A DNA stretch of 7,132 nucleotides, taken from contig JAUIFT010000126.1 of NCBI GenBank assembly GCA_030430345.1, positions 1 through 7,132 on the forward strand. Reading direction: 5' to 3'. Positions 1-6,219 of this stretch are shown piece by piece. The position numbers and the translations under genes are program-made. This DNA is from Calditrichia bacterium (GTDB taxonomy: Bacteria > Calditrichota > Calditrichia > RBG-13-44-9 > J042). Under the pieces are notes generated by a model, which saw only the letters and a list, made by a program, of their open reading frames with translations, was not told the origin of the DNA and did not search any database. Within the stretch, counting starts at the first letter, position 1; every line of letters begins with the position of its first letter.

Positions 1-1
1 A

Positions 2-1213
2 AGCGCCGGAGGCAGCAGTTTTGATACCGCCGAAGATATCGCCCTTGATGGCGCCGGCAATATCTACATCACCGGTTTCTTTAGCGGCAGCGCCACTTTT
101 GGCCCCAACGAAACCAACGAAACCATCCTGACCAGTGCCGGTTTAGATGATATCTTTCTCGCCAAATTTAGCGGTAATGGCGAACTCGTTTGGGTGACGC
201 AGGCCGGTGGCCTCAATAACGGACTGTTTAATCGGGATTCCGGCAAAGGCATTGCCGTGGATAACGCCGGCAATAGCTACATCACCGGCGCCTTTCATTT
301 AACCGCCACCTTCGGCGATGGGGAAGCGAACGAAACCAATTTAACCAGCGCCGGATCTGAAGATATTTTTGTAGCGAAGTATGATGCAAGCGGACTGCTG
401 CAATGGGCGAAGCGCGCCGGCGGCGCCGGGGGAGGTCCCTTCTCTGACAGCGGCAATGATATTGCTATTGATGATATCGGCAATAGTTACCTCACCGGAT
501 ATTTTAGCAGTACAGCAACCTTCGGTCCCGGCGAAAGCAACGTTACTATTTTTAGCAGTAACGGTCAAACAGATATTTTCGTCGCAAAATATGATGCTAA
601 CGGTGCGCTGCAATGGGCAAAATCAGCGGGCAGCAATTTTCCTGACATCGGCTCTTCTATCGATGTAGACGGAAATGGTAATAGCTATCTTGTCGGAAAT
701 TTCTATAATACGGTAACTTTTGGGAGCGGAGAAACCAACGCGACTACCTTAAACAGTGCTGGTTTTATCGATTGCTTTTTCGCAAAATATGACGGCAATG
801 GGTTACTGCAATGGGCCAAACAGGCTGGCGGAACGGGTCGTGAGGACTGCACCGCCCTCACCCTGGATAGTGACGGAAATAGCTATGTAACCGGCTCATT
901 TCGTGATGTAGCAACCTTTGGCAGTGGCGAGGCGAATGAAACGATGTTGACTGCTACCGGTTTTGCGGACTTTTACCTGGCAAAACTCGATAATAATGGC
1001 TTATTGCAATGGGTAATTGAAGCAGGCAACACGAAATCTGCCTGGGGCACCGGTATCGCAGCTGATGCCGCTGGCAATAGTTATATCGTTGGCAACTTCG
1101 CCGACAATCCGTTGACTTTTGGGGACGGAGCGGCGAACGAAACCACCCTGAACGATATCGGTGGTATCGATATGTTTATCGTGAAGTATAATGGCGGCGA
1201 TGGCGATGGTGGT
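2..1213 (+). repeat. Six tandem SBBP-type repeat units within the CDS
   Basis: Units begin at about 2, 203, 416, 626, 824 and 1022, so spacing is 201, 213, 210, 198 and 198 bases; the last unit loses its terminal 'LQWAK' strand. The repetition is visible in DNA as well as protein: 'ctgcaatggg' recurs at 398, 608 and 806, and as 'ttgcaatggg' at 1004. Each unit carries GN-x-Y near its middle and an aromatic-rich 'LQWAK' end, as expected for propeller blades. More units probably lie left of the window, so the number of blades cannot be counted. Third-position differences between units are common, so this is not a recent DNA amplification. Confidence 0.85.
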
Positions 1214-2437
1214 ATCGAAGCGATTATCGATAATATCACTAGCATCATAAACGATCCCTCCGTTCCCCCGGCAGCAGTAAACGATTTGAATGATGCCGTC
1301 GGTAATCTGCAGGATGCTGTAGACAATATTACCGGCAACGATGTGCAGGAAGCGTACAAAGGGTTAGAAGACGCCGCGCAGGATTTGATGGATGCATTAG
1401 CGGACGGAGCGGATGTTTCCGCGCTGATCGACGCGATTGTTAATCTTGCCCTGGGACTCGCCGAAGAAACGGCCGGTGAGGCCAGCGCTTTTGCCGGTAC
1501 TACACAAGTGGATGCTTACATCGCTGATGCTAACGATTTTTTTCAGGATTATGAGGATGAATTAGCCGACGGCAATTATGGTCTGGCTATCCGCCGCCTG
1601 GCCAGCGCCCGTAAAGAGCTGCAACGGGCCGTCCACCTCGGCAGCGCCATTGCACAAGGGATGGATGCGGAAGCTGATGTCCAGACTGCCTCAACGGCTA
1701 TTCAGGATTTAATCGACAATGGCGGTTTTAGTGGGAATGCAAATGCCGATTTACAGGATGCCATCGATGCACTGAATGATGCCATCGCGGGCTTCAACGC
1801 CGGGGAAATTAGTGATGGTTTCGATGATCTGCGCACCGCTGTCGAAGAGCTCCAGGATGCTGAAGCGGACGGGGCGGATGCCGCGGATGAAATTGATGCG
1901 ATAGTTGCATTGGCCAGAACCCTCGCGGAGACCAAGCTCACCGAAGCACAGGAATTTGCCGGCAACCCGGCGGCAGACGACCGCATCGCCGATGCACAGG
2001 AAGACATTGCTGATGCTGAAGCGGAGACCGCAAGCGGCGATCATGATGTCGCAATAAAAGAATACCGGGACGCCTGGAATGATGCCCGTGTTGCGCTCGA
2101 ACATGCCCGCGGGTTGCGAAAAACCGGTAATGATCGCGGTGCCATCGCTGAATTGCCAACGACGTATGAACTGTTGCAGAATTACCCCAATCCGTTTAAT
2201 CCAGGTACTACCATTGCTTTTCGCCTGCTGGAAAGCCAGCATGTTACCCTGCGGGTCTACAACGTGCAGGGGCAGTTGGTGCGCACCCTGGTTAACGGCA
2301 GCAAGGATGCCGGCTTGCATAACATCAATTGGGACGGCCGCAGCGATAACGGCGGGTTAGCCGCCAGCGGTATTTACATCTATCGCGTAGTCGCTGGTGA
2401 TTTTAACGCGGCACGCCGGATGATTCTCCTGAAATAA
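2..2437 (+). CDS. Large secreted surface protein, SBBP beta-propeller + duplicated acidic helical domain + T9SS type A sorting domain (5'-truncated by window)
   Basis: The reading frame is open from the left edge to TAA at 2435-2437, giving 811 visible residues; the true start lies outside the window. An in-frame GTG at 194 is not the start, because a full propeller repeat precedes it. Visible residues 1-404 are six repeats of 64-71 residues of the pattern D-x-x-GNSYITG...ATFG...GE-x-NET...D-IF-AKYD-x-NG-LQWAK, which matches SBBP (beta-propeller) repeats. A Gly/Asp linker (GGDGDGG) leads to residues 405-705, an Asp/Ala-rich, strongly acidic, predicted all-helical region made of two related units. 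Residues 722-811 form a FlgD-like/type IX secretion sorting domain (YELLQNYPNPFNP ... GIYIYRVVAG ... RMILLK). Inferred role: export through the outer membrane by T9SS and cell-surface display or release, with the propeller as a binding or structural module. No catalytic motif is visible. The only two cysteines are in neighbouring repeats (residues 258 and 283). Confidence 0.9.
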   Translation, partial: SAGGSSFDTAEDIALDGAGNIYITGFFSGSATFGPNETNETILTSAGLDDIFLAKFSGNGELVWVTQAGGLNNGLFNRDSGKGIAVDNAGNSYITGAFHLTATFGDGEANETNLTSAGSEDIFVAKYDASGLLQWAKRAGGAGGGPFSDSGNDIAIDDIGNSYLTGYFSSTATFGPGESNVTIFSSNGQTDIFVAKYDANGALQWAKSAGSNFPDIGSSIDVDGNGNSYLVGNFYNTVTFGSGETNATTLNSAGFIDCFFAKYDGNGLLQWAKQAGGTGREDCTALTLDSDGNSYVTGSFRDVATFGSGEANETMLTATGFADFYLAKLDNNGLLQWVIEAGNTKSAWGTGIAADAAGNSYIVGNFADNPLTFGDGAANETTLNDIGGIDMFIVKYNGGDGDGGIEAIIDNITSIINDPSVPPAAVNDLNDAVGNLQDAVDNITGNDVQEAYKGLEDAAQDLMDALADGADVSALIDAIVNLALGLAEETAGEASAFAGTTQVDAYIADANDFFQDYEDELADGNYGLAIRRLASARKELQRAVHLGSAIAQGMDAEADVQTASTAIQDLIDNGGFSGNANADLQDAIDALNDAIAGFNAGEISDGFDDLRTAVEELQDAEADGADAADEIDAIVALARTLAETKLTEAQEFAGNPAADDRIADAQEDIADAEAETASGDHDVAIKEYRDAWNDARVALEHARGLRKTGNDRGAIAELPTTYELLQNYPNPFNPGTTIAFRLLESQHVTLRVYNVQGQLVRTLVNGSKDAGLHNINWDGRSDNGGLAASGIYIYRVVAGDFNAARRMILLK
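1214..2116 (+). repeat. Tandem duplication of an acidic helical domain inside the CDS
   Basis: Unit A (about 1214-1643) and unit B (about 1688-2116) are each roughly 143 residues and align along their length. Shared landmarks in order: 'DLNDAVGNLQDAV' / 'DLQDAIDALNDAI'; 'LADGADVSALIDAIVNLA' / 'EADGADAADEIDAIVALA'; 'AEETAGEASAFAG' / 'AETKLTEAQEFAG'; 'YIADANDFF' / 'RIADAQEDI'; and a Lys/Arg-richer final helix ending 'ARKELQRAVHLG' / 'ARVALEHARGL'. The pattern resembles the helical FIMAH-type domains of some bacterial secreted proteins, but I cannot confirm that family assignment by eye. The segment is very rich in Asp and Ala and has no Cys. A role as a stalk, spacer or oligomerising bundle is inference. 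Confidence 0.75.
2165..2434 (+). other. T9SS type A / FlgD-like C-terminal sorting domain of the first surface protein
   Basis: Ninety residues starting YELLQNYPNPFNPGTT, with the usual beta-sandwich pattern: 'VTLRVYNVQGQLVRTLV', then 'G-H-INWDGRSDNGG', 'ASGIYIYRV', and terminal 'RRMILLK'. In T9SS bacteria such a domain is recognised by the secretion machinery and removed or anchored at the surface. The same layout is found at the end of the next gene. Confidence 0.85.
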
Positions 2438-2454
2438 GGAAAAGTTTCTGTTAG

Positions 2455-2489
2455 AAAAAATGCCGTTTCTTCCGGGAGCGGCATTTTTT
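2455..2489 (+). terminator. Intrinsic terminator after the first surface-protein gene
   Basis: A perfect 11-bp stem (2455-2465, aaaaaatgccg, with 2479-2489, cggcatttttt) encloses a 13-base loop, 18 bases after the TAA at 2435-2437. The right arm ends in six T and the left arm begins with six A, so it could also act on the opposite strand. It separates this gene from the next surface-protein gene. Confidence 0.85.
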
Positions 2490-2604
2490 CTTCCCCCAGT
2501 CGTTCCATCCCTTAGATCATAATTATTTTACCGTTCCCCCAAGCGAGCCGCATTATGAAAAAAATGTAATTCGGCGCTAGCCCGTGGTAAAATCCTTACT
2601 ATTG

Positions 2605-2633
2605 TTTTCATTTCTCCGAAGAAAACGTATATT
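2605..2633 (+). promoter_or_regulatory. Candidate sigma-70-like promoter for the 526-residue secreted protein
   Basis: A -10-like TATATT at 2628-2633 lies 17 bases after a weak -35-like TTTTCA at 2605-2610. An alternative -35, TTGTTT at 2602-2607, would give a long 20-base spacer. Initiation would fall near 2640, leaving a leader of roughly 20 bases that contains the ribosome binding site. This is pattern matching only; primary sigma factors of Bacteroidota-like bacteria prefer a different -10 (TAnnTTTG), which is not seen here. Confidence 0.35.
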
Positions 2634-2648
2634 CTCTTAAATGACATC

Positions 2649-2654
2649 GGAGGG
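2649..2654 (+). promoter_or_regulatory. Shine-Dalgarno site that decides the start at 2659
   Basis: GGAGGG at 2649-2654 ends four bases before ATG at 2659. An earlier in-frame ATG at 2641 would place this site inside the coding sequence and puts six polar residues ahead of the signal peptide, so 2659 is preferred. Confidence 0.75.
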
Positions 2655-2658
2655 TTTT

Positions 2659-4239
2659 ATGAGAACAATAGTTATACTGATGTTTATCTTCAGTATGGGT
2701 TTCCCCCAGAGTGAATTGACCTGGGTGAAGGTAAAATTTGACCTTGATACCCCGAATCTGCAGATGCTCGCTCGCGCCGGCATTATCACGACCGATCATC
2801 TTTCCGCGGAAAACGGATGGATGCTTCTCAGAGATTTCCAACGCTATCAAGGTGAATATGCACTGAGCGAGTTGCAGCGGGAGCAACGGGAATTTACCCG
2901 ATTGTCCTCTCCGCCGCCCAGCGAAACGGATACACTGGGGCAGGTTCTTTTCACCCAGCAATTTTCTCCGACAGTGGAATCGGCCATCGGGCTGGCATAC
3001 TTGAGCGGCTATTTTTATCTCTCCGATTTTTCCATCAATAATGAGAAAATTTATCAAATCGATCCAGATAATAATTTTCAGGTAATGAATATCTATCCGA
3101 TGCCCGGCAATGGCAGTAAAAACCCCTGGGGGATCGCCAGTAATGGCCAATGGCTCTACATCGCTGATGGATTACAAGATATTATTTTTATTGCAGATAC
3201 TGCCATGACAGTACAGTATAGCATCGTTACTCCCGGTCCCTTGGCCACTGGTCTCGGCTATCATCAGGCGAATCTCTGGAATGGAGATCTTGGCGATTTT
3301 ACCGCGGGTATTCCGGAAAAGATGCTGGTCTCGGATACACTCGGCAATTTACAAAATAGCTATACCACTAATATCACCATTAATGGGGTTACCGCTACCG
3401 ATTCTCTGATCATCGAATCGCGTAATAAATTTAACGGGCAAGTCGTTATCGGACATCATCCGGAGAACTTTTCCCAGGTATTTTCCTTTCCTTCTCCCCT
3501 GGAGTTCCCCAATGGCCTGGCCTTCGATGGCCGCTATCTCTGGATGTCCGGCATTCATGAAGGCGGGCGCTATATTGTCAAAATCAGTCTTGGGTTGCCG
3601 GAACCGGTAATACCAACGGCTGCGATCTCCCTTTCCAGCGACTCTCTCGATTTTGGTTCTACTCTCCTCAATTCCAGCAGCAGTTTACCATTGACGATCA
3701 GTAATCCGGGAGATACTACGCTGGTTATCGATACCCTTTTTACCGGAACCGGCAATTTTACCGTCTCGCAAAACGGCAACCTCTCTATCCCTGCCGATGC
3801 AGTGGATACTTTAATGCTTACTTTTTCGCCCGATTCAATCTCAAGCTATAATGACTTCCTTACAATTGTTAGCAATGCGGATAGCATGGCAACTCTCCAG
3901 GTATATTTGAGCGGCATCGGGATAAACCCTTTAGGTATTGATGTATCAGCATTCCCGCGGACATTTCAGTTACACGGTAATTTTCCCAACCCTTTCAATC
4001 CCTCAACGGAAATTCGCTATTATCTACCGGTGCCCACTGAGGTATCCCTGAAAATTTTTAATCTGCTGGGTCAAAGAATTAAAACCCTGGTAAGTGAACA
4101 ACAAGCTGCCGGGGAACAAAGTATCCTCTGGGAGGGCCGCAATAGTAATGGCGAATGGCAAGCGGGCGGGATTTATTTTTACCGGTTAACCGTGGGAAAT
4201 GAATTTCAGGCAACCCGAAAAATGATCCTCTTAAAGTAG
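2659..4239 (+). CDS. Secreted beta-propeller-like protein with ASH/choice-of-anchor D domain and T9SS type A sorting domain
   Basis: The product is 526 residues, starting at ATG 2659 behind a strong Shine-Dalgarno sequence. Residues 1-17 are a short signal peptide (MRTIVILMFIFSMGFPQ). Residues about 20-80 (LTWVKVKFDLDTPNLQMLARAG...) resemble the propeptide-like segment found at the front of secreted M14-type peptidases in this group, but no peptidase domain follows. Residues about 95-310 carry blade-like repeats, 'GLAYLSGYFYLSD', 'GIASNGQWLYIAD' and 'GLAFDGRYLWMSG', typical of NHL/YncE-like propellers. Residues 322-421 (LDFGSTLLNSSSSLPLTISNPG ... YLSGIG) look like a choice-of-anchor D / ASH Ig-like domain. 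Residues 435-526 are a sorting domain (NFPNPFNPSTEIRYYLP ... KMILLK). Inferred fate: Sec export, then T9SS transfer to the cell surface. No catalytic residues are recognised, so binding or adhesion is more likely than enzymatic activity. It is complete and undamaged. Confidence 0.88.
   Translation: MRTIVILMFIFSMGFPQSELTWVKVKFDLDTPNLQMLARAGIITTDHLSAENGWMLLRDFQRYQGEYALSELQREQREFTRLSSPPPSETDTLGQVLFTQQFSPTVESAIGLAYLSGYFYLSDFSINNEKIYQIDPDNNFQVMNIYPMPGNGSKNPWGIASNGQWLYIADGLQDIIFIADTAMTVQYSIVTPGPLATGLGYHQANLWNGDLGDFTAGIPEKMLVSDTLGNLQNSYTTNITINGVTATDSLIIESRNKFNGQVVIGHHPENFSQVFSFPSPLEFPNGLAFDGRYLWMSGIHEGGRYIVKISLGLPEPVIPTAAISLSSDSLDFGSTLLNSSSSLPLTISNPGDTTLVIDTLFTGTGNFTVSQNGNLSIPADAVDTLMLTFSPDSISSYNDFLTIVSNADSMATLQVYLSGIGINPLGIDVSAFPRTFQLHGNFPNPFNPSTEIRYYLPVPTEVSLKIFNLLGQRIKTLVSEQQAAGEQSILWEGRNSNGEWQAGGIYFYRLTVGNEFQATRKMILLK
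3961..4236 (+). other. T9SS type A / FlgD-like sorting domain of the second secreted protein
   Basis: Ninety-two residues beginning TFQLHGNFPNPFNPST, with 'VSLKIFNLLGQRIKTLV', 'WEGRNSNGEWQAGGIYFYRL' and terminal 'ATRKMILLK'. It matches the preceding gene's C-terminus in layout, but the DNA is clearly diverged, so the similarity reflects a shared export signal rather than a recent local copy. Confidence 0.85.
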
Positions 4240-4297
4240 AGATGAATAAACAAGGCCTAATATTGGACGCAAAATTCATCAGCGAGAAAAAATAGCT

Positions 4298-4567
4298 ATG
4301 CCAGCAATTCACGATATCATCGGTTCAATCGGCGTTTCCCTGATTCTTTCCACTTATTTTTTGCTGCAACTCGGAAAGCTCGACCCGGCTAATTTCAACT
4401 ATTCATTTTTGAATCTTTGTGGCGCACTCGCCGTCTTGTATTCCTTAAGTGTCGAATGGAATTTTGCAGCGGCAATGGTGGAGATTTTTTGGGGCATTAT
4501 CAGCTTATACGGCATCGTCAAATATTTTATCCGGAAAACCTCCCAAAATTCGGCATTCCATCAATAA
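4298..4567 (+). CDS. Small three-helix membrane protein, CBU_0592-like
   Basis: An 89-residue protein with three hydrophobic segments at about residues 6-25, 35-53 and 55-77 and a basic, polar C-terminal tail. The order 'DIIGSIGVSLILSTYFLLQLGKLDP ... FLNLCGALAVLYSL ... EIFWGIISLYGIVKY' matches what I recall of the CBU_0592-type small membrane protein family (D-x-x-G-x-x-G, a mid-protein LN-x-x-GA, and a final I-FW-x-I-x-LYGI). The function of that family is unknown to me. Start ATG 4298 has only a weak purine-rich stretch (agcgag, 4281-4286) upstream. It begins 58 bases after the previous stop on the same strand with no convincing terminator between, so readthrough from the secreted-protein gene is plausible. 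Confidence 0.75.
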   Translation: MPAIHDIIGSIGVSLILSTYFLLQLGKLDPANFNYSFLNLCGALAVLYSLSVEWNFAAAMVEIFWGIISLYGIVKYFIRKTSQNSAFHQ

Positions 4568-4635
4568 TTAAATCATATGTAATGAGACAAAAATATTTAA
4601 GTGATAACCAGATAGCCTATATCTCTCCGTGCCAT

Positions 4636-4665
4636 TTGCCCATTTGTAGATTTGCAAATGGGCAA
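4636..4665. repeat. 11-bp perfect inverted repeat (hairpin) in the 273-base gap
   Basis: Arms ttgcccatttg (4636-4646) and caaatgggcaa (4655-4665) enclose an 8-base loop. It lies 69 bases after the small membrane gene's stop, in an otherwise gene-free AT-rich gap (4568-4840). No T-run follows on the + strand, so it is not a textbook intrinsic terminator. It could be a transcript-end structure, an operator, or a remnant of a repeat family. Confidence 0.6.
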
Positions 4666-4758
4666 CAATGCCGGATTGGGCAGTGCTATTAATCTTTTTA
4701 GTTCACTTCTTTATCAAAAAATTTTTGTCCGCTTACTTACCGCTGATTCTTTTCGAGG

Positions 4759-4787
4759 TTGCAATTGTCCCGAAAAGTAACGATTAT
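4759..4787 (+). promoter_or_regulatory. Weak candidate promoter for the MFS transporter gene
   Basis: A TTGCAA (4759-4764) and GATTAT (4782-4787) pair is separated by 17 bases, 53 bases before the TTG start. The -35-like box lies inside an imperfect dyad (cttttcg 4749-4755 / cgaaaag 4771-4777) that might be an operator. Each box matches only four of six consensus bases. Confidence 0.22.
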
Positions 4788-4840
4788 TCCGGCGCAACTC
4801 TAAACCGTTTTCTGCAAACAACTTTCCGGGGCCATCGAAT

Positions 4841-6082
4841 TTGAAGAAGATCTTTCATCTTTACCGGGCATCATATCAGGGACTACCGCGCGAAGCCTGG
4901 CTGCTAGCAGTAGTCATGCTAATCAACCGCAGTGGCTCTGTCGTCTTATTCTTTATCACCCTGTACCTTACTAAAGAGCTGGGTTACAGTGTCGAGAATG
5001 CCGGGCAGCTGGTGAGTCTCTATGGATTGGGTGCCATGGGCGGGGCTTTTCTTGGCGGTTGGGCAACCGATCGCTGGGGCGTTAACAAAGTTCAGATTGT
5101 CACCCTGCTTTTTGCATCGGTTGGTTTTCTATGGCTGAGTTTTCTTACCACCGCTTATTCGATTGGTATCATGTTGTTTTTTCTGGCGCTTACCGGTGAG
5201 GCTTTCCGTCCGGCGAATTCGGCAGCTGTTGCTAAATATACCCCGGCGGAGAAACGCGCGCGTGGCTTCGGCCTTAATCGCCTCGCTATTAACTTTGGGG
5301 TAGCAATTGGCCCGGCGTTGGGTGGCTTTCTTGCCACAATCAATTACAGCTTTATATTCTGGATGGATGCGATCACCTGTTTTATCGCCGCGATTGCGCT
5401 CTGGATATTTTTTCGCAACGACCTTCACCATGAACCGCAAGCCCATAGCGTGGAAACATCTGACTCGCCAGGCAAAATACAATCGCTCTGGGGAGATAAA
5501 CTCTTTTTCTATCTCTTGTTATTGCTTTTCTGTTCCGGAGTGGTTTTTAACCAGCTTTTTAACACCTGGCCATTGTATCTTCGCGAAGTGAACTTATTCA
5601 GTGAGGATGCCATCGGTCTTTTAATGGCGCTGAATGCCATCATGATTGTTTTGATCGAAATGCCGATTTTACACCGCCTGGAAGTCGTTAACCCTGTCCG
5701 CATTATGACGATTGGTATTCTGCTGTTAGTCGGTGGATTTGCCTTAACCCCATTTGGCGCCTCCTGGCTGTACATTGCCTTTACCGTTACGATCTGGACC
5801 ATGGGAGAAATATTCCTTTTTCCAATCTCCGCCAGCTACATTTCCAATCGGGCAAGCGACAGCAATCGCGGCAGCTACATGGGGTTTTTCACTTTTGCTT
5901 TTGCGCTCTCTTTTGTCATTGGGCCATTGCTCGGCACCTGGGCGTATCAAAATATATCGCCAAATAGCGTCTGGGCGGGATGTGCCGTTCTTAGCCTGGT
6001 GATTACGATTGGCTTCCTGATTTTTGGATATCTGGACAAAGAAGAAACTGCCCGGAAAGCGAAACTACCAACAACCTCATAG
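4841..6082 (+). CDS. MFS transporter, 12 transmembrane helices, DHA1-type drug/solute exporter-like
   Basis: A 413-residue inner-membrane protein, normal length for the major facilitator superfamily. It opens 'LPREAWLLAVVMLINRSG' (residues 15-32, start of helix 1), a familiar beginning of MFS exporters in this group of bacteria. Motif A is present between helices 2 and 3 (GGWATDRWG, residues 72-80, with Asp77 and Arg78). A motif C-like stretch in helix 5 (GVAIGPALGG, residues 153-162) is typical of proton-coupled antiporters. A polar central loop (about residues 192-218) divides the two six-helix halves. The C-terminus is short, cytoplasmic and Lys-rich. The start is inferred to be TTG at 4841: it is the first start-type codon in the frame, it gives the expected N-terminus (KKIFHLYRASYQG), and ATG alternatives further in would cut helix 1. 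The Shine-Dalgarno sequence is poor. The substrate cannot be read from sequence; a multidrug or small-metabolite exporter is the usual guess. Confidence 0.88.
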   Translation: MKKIFHLYRASYQGLPREAWLLAVVMLINRSGSVVLFFITLYLTKELGYSVENAGQLVSLYGLGAMGGAFLGGWATDRWGVNKVQIVTLLFASVGFLWLSFLTTAYSIGIMLFFLALTGEAFRPANSAAVAKYTPAEKRARGFGLNRLAINFGVAIGPALGGFLATINYSFIFWMDAITCFIAAIALWIFFRNDLHHEPQAHSVETSDSPGKIQSLWGDKLFFYLLLLLFCSGVVFNQLFNTWPLYLREVNLFSEDAIGLLMALNAIMIVLIEMPILHRLEVVNPVRIMTIGILLLVGGFALTPFGASWLYIAFTVTIWTMGEIFLFPISASYISNRASDSNRGSYMGFFTFAFALSFVIGPLLGTWAYQNISPNSVWAGCAVLSLVITIGFLIFGYLDKEETARKAKLPTTS

Positions 6083-6115
6083 TCTCTCAATTCTAAATTG
6101 CCTGGGTAATCCCCT

Positions 6116-6162
6116 TTAGACAAGCTCAGGATGATAGCTGCAATAATGCTAAGCTTGTCTAA
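6116..6162. repeat. 11-bp palindrome with nested inner stem between convergent genes
   Basis: Arms ttagacaagct (6116-6126) and agcttgtctaa (6152-6162) are perfect complements around a 25-base interior, which contains a further 4-bp stem (tagc 6135-6138 / gcta 6148-6151). It sits in the 137-base gap between the MFS gene and the oppositely oriented dioxygenase gene, the usual place for a shared transcript-end structure. Neither side is followed by a T-run, so it is not a standard intrinsic terminator. The core 'gacaagctcaggatga' resembles a phrase I recall from dispersed intergenic repeats in many bacterial genomes. Confidence 0.6.
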
Positions 6163-6219
6163 GCATATCAGTAGAACAGTTCAAATTTCAATCGATAAGC
6201 TACCAGGCACGGGCGGAAA

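Noticed and set aside
398..1013. The recurring 'ctgcaatggg' as a CRISPR or regulatory repeat array
   Set aside because: The repeats are in frame, 198-210 bases apart, and encode the conserved LQW of each propeller repeat.
1751..2320. Long minus-strand open frame of 189 codons opposite the helical domain and sorting tail
   Set aside because: It is antisense to a clearly coding region with recognisable domains, shows no recognisable family, and its openness is explained by the Asp/Ala-biased codons on the + strand.
2641..2658. Earlier ATG as the start of the second secreted protein
   Set aside because: The strong GGAGGG site lies between it and ATG 2659, and the signal peptide begins correctly at 2659.
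2608..3150. Minus-strand open frame of 180 codons opposite the signal peptide and propeller of the second secreted protein
   Set aside because: The + strand has a Shine-Dalgarno sequence, signal peptide and domain structure; the antisense product has no recognisable features.
4241..4280. Inverted repeat gatgaat (4241-4247) / attcatc (4274-4280) as a terminator after the second secreted-protein gene
   Set aside because: Only 7 bp, AT-rich, with a 26-base loop and no following T-run; too weak to call.
4417..4692. Second + frame overlapping the small membrane gene and extending into the gap
   Set aside because: It overlaps a family-like membrane protein in another frame, and its product has no membrane or domain pattern.
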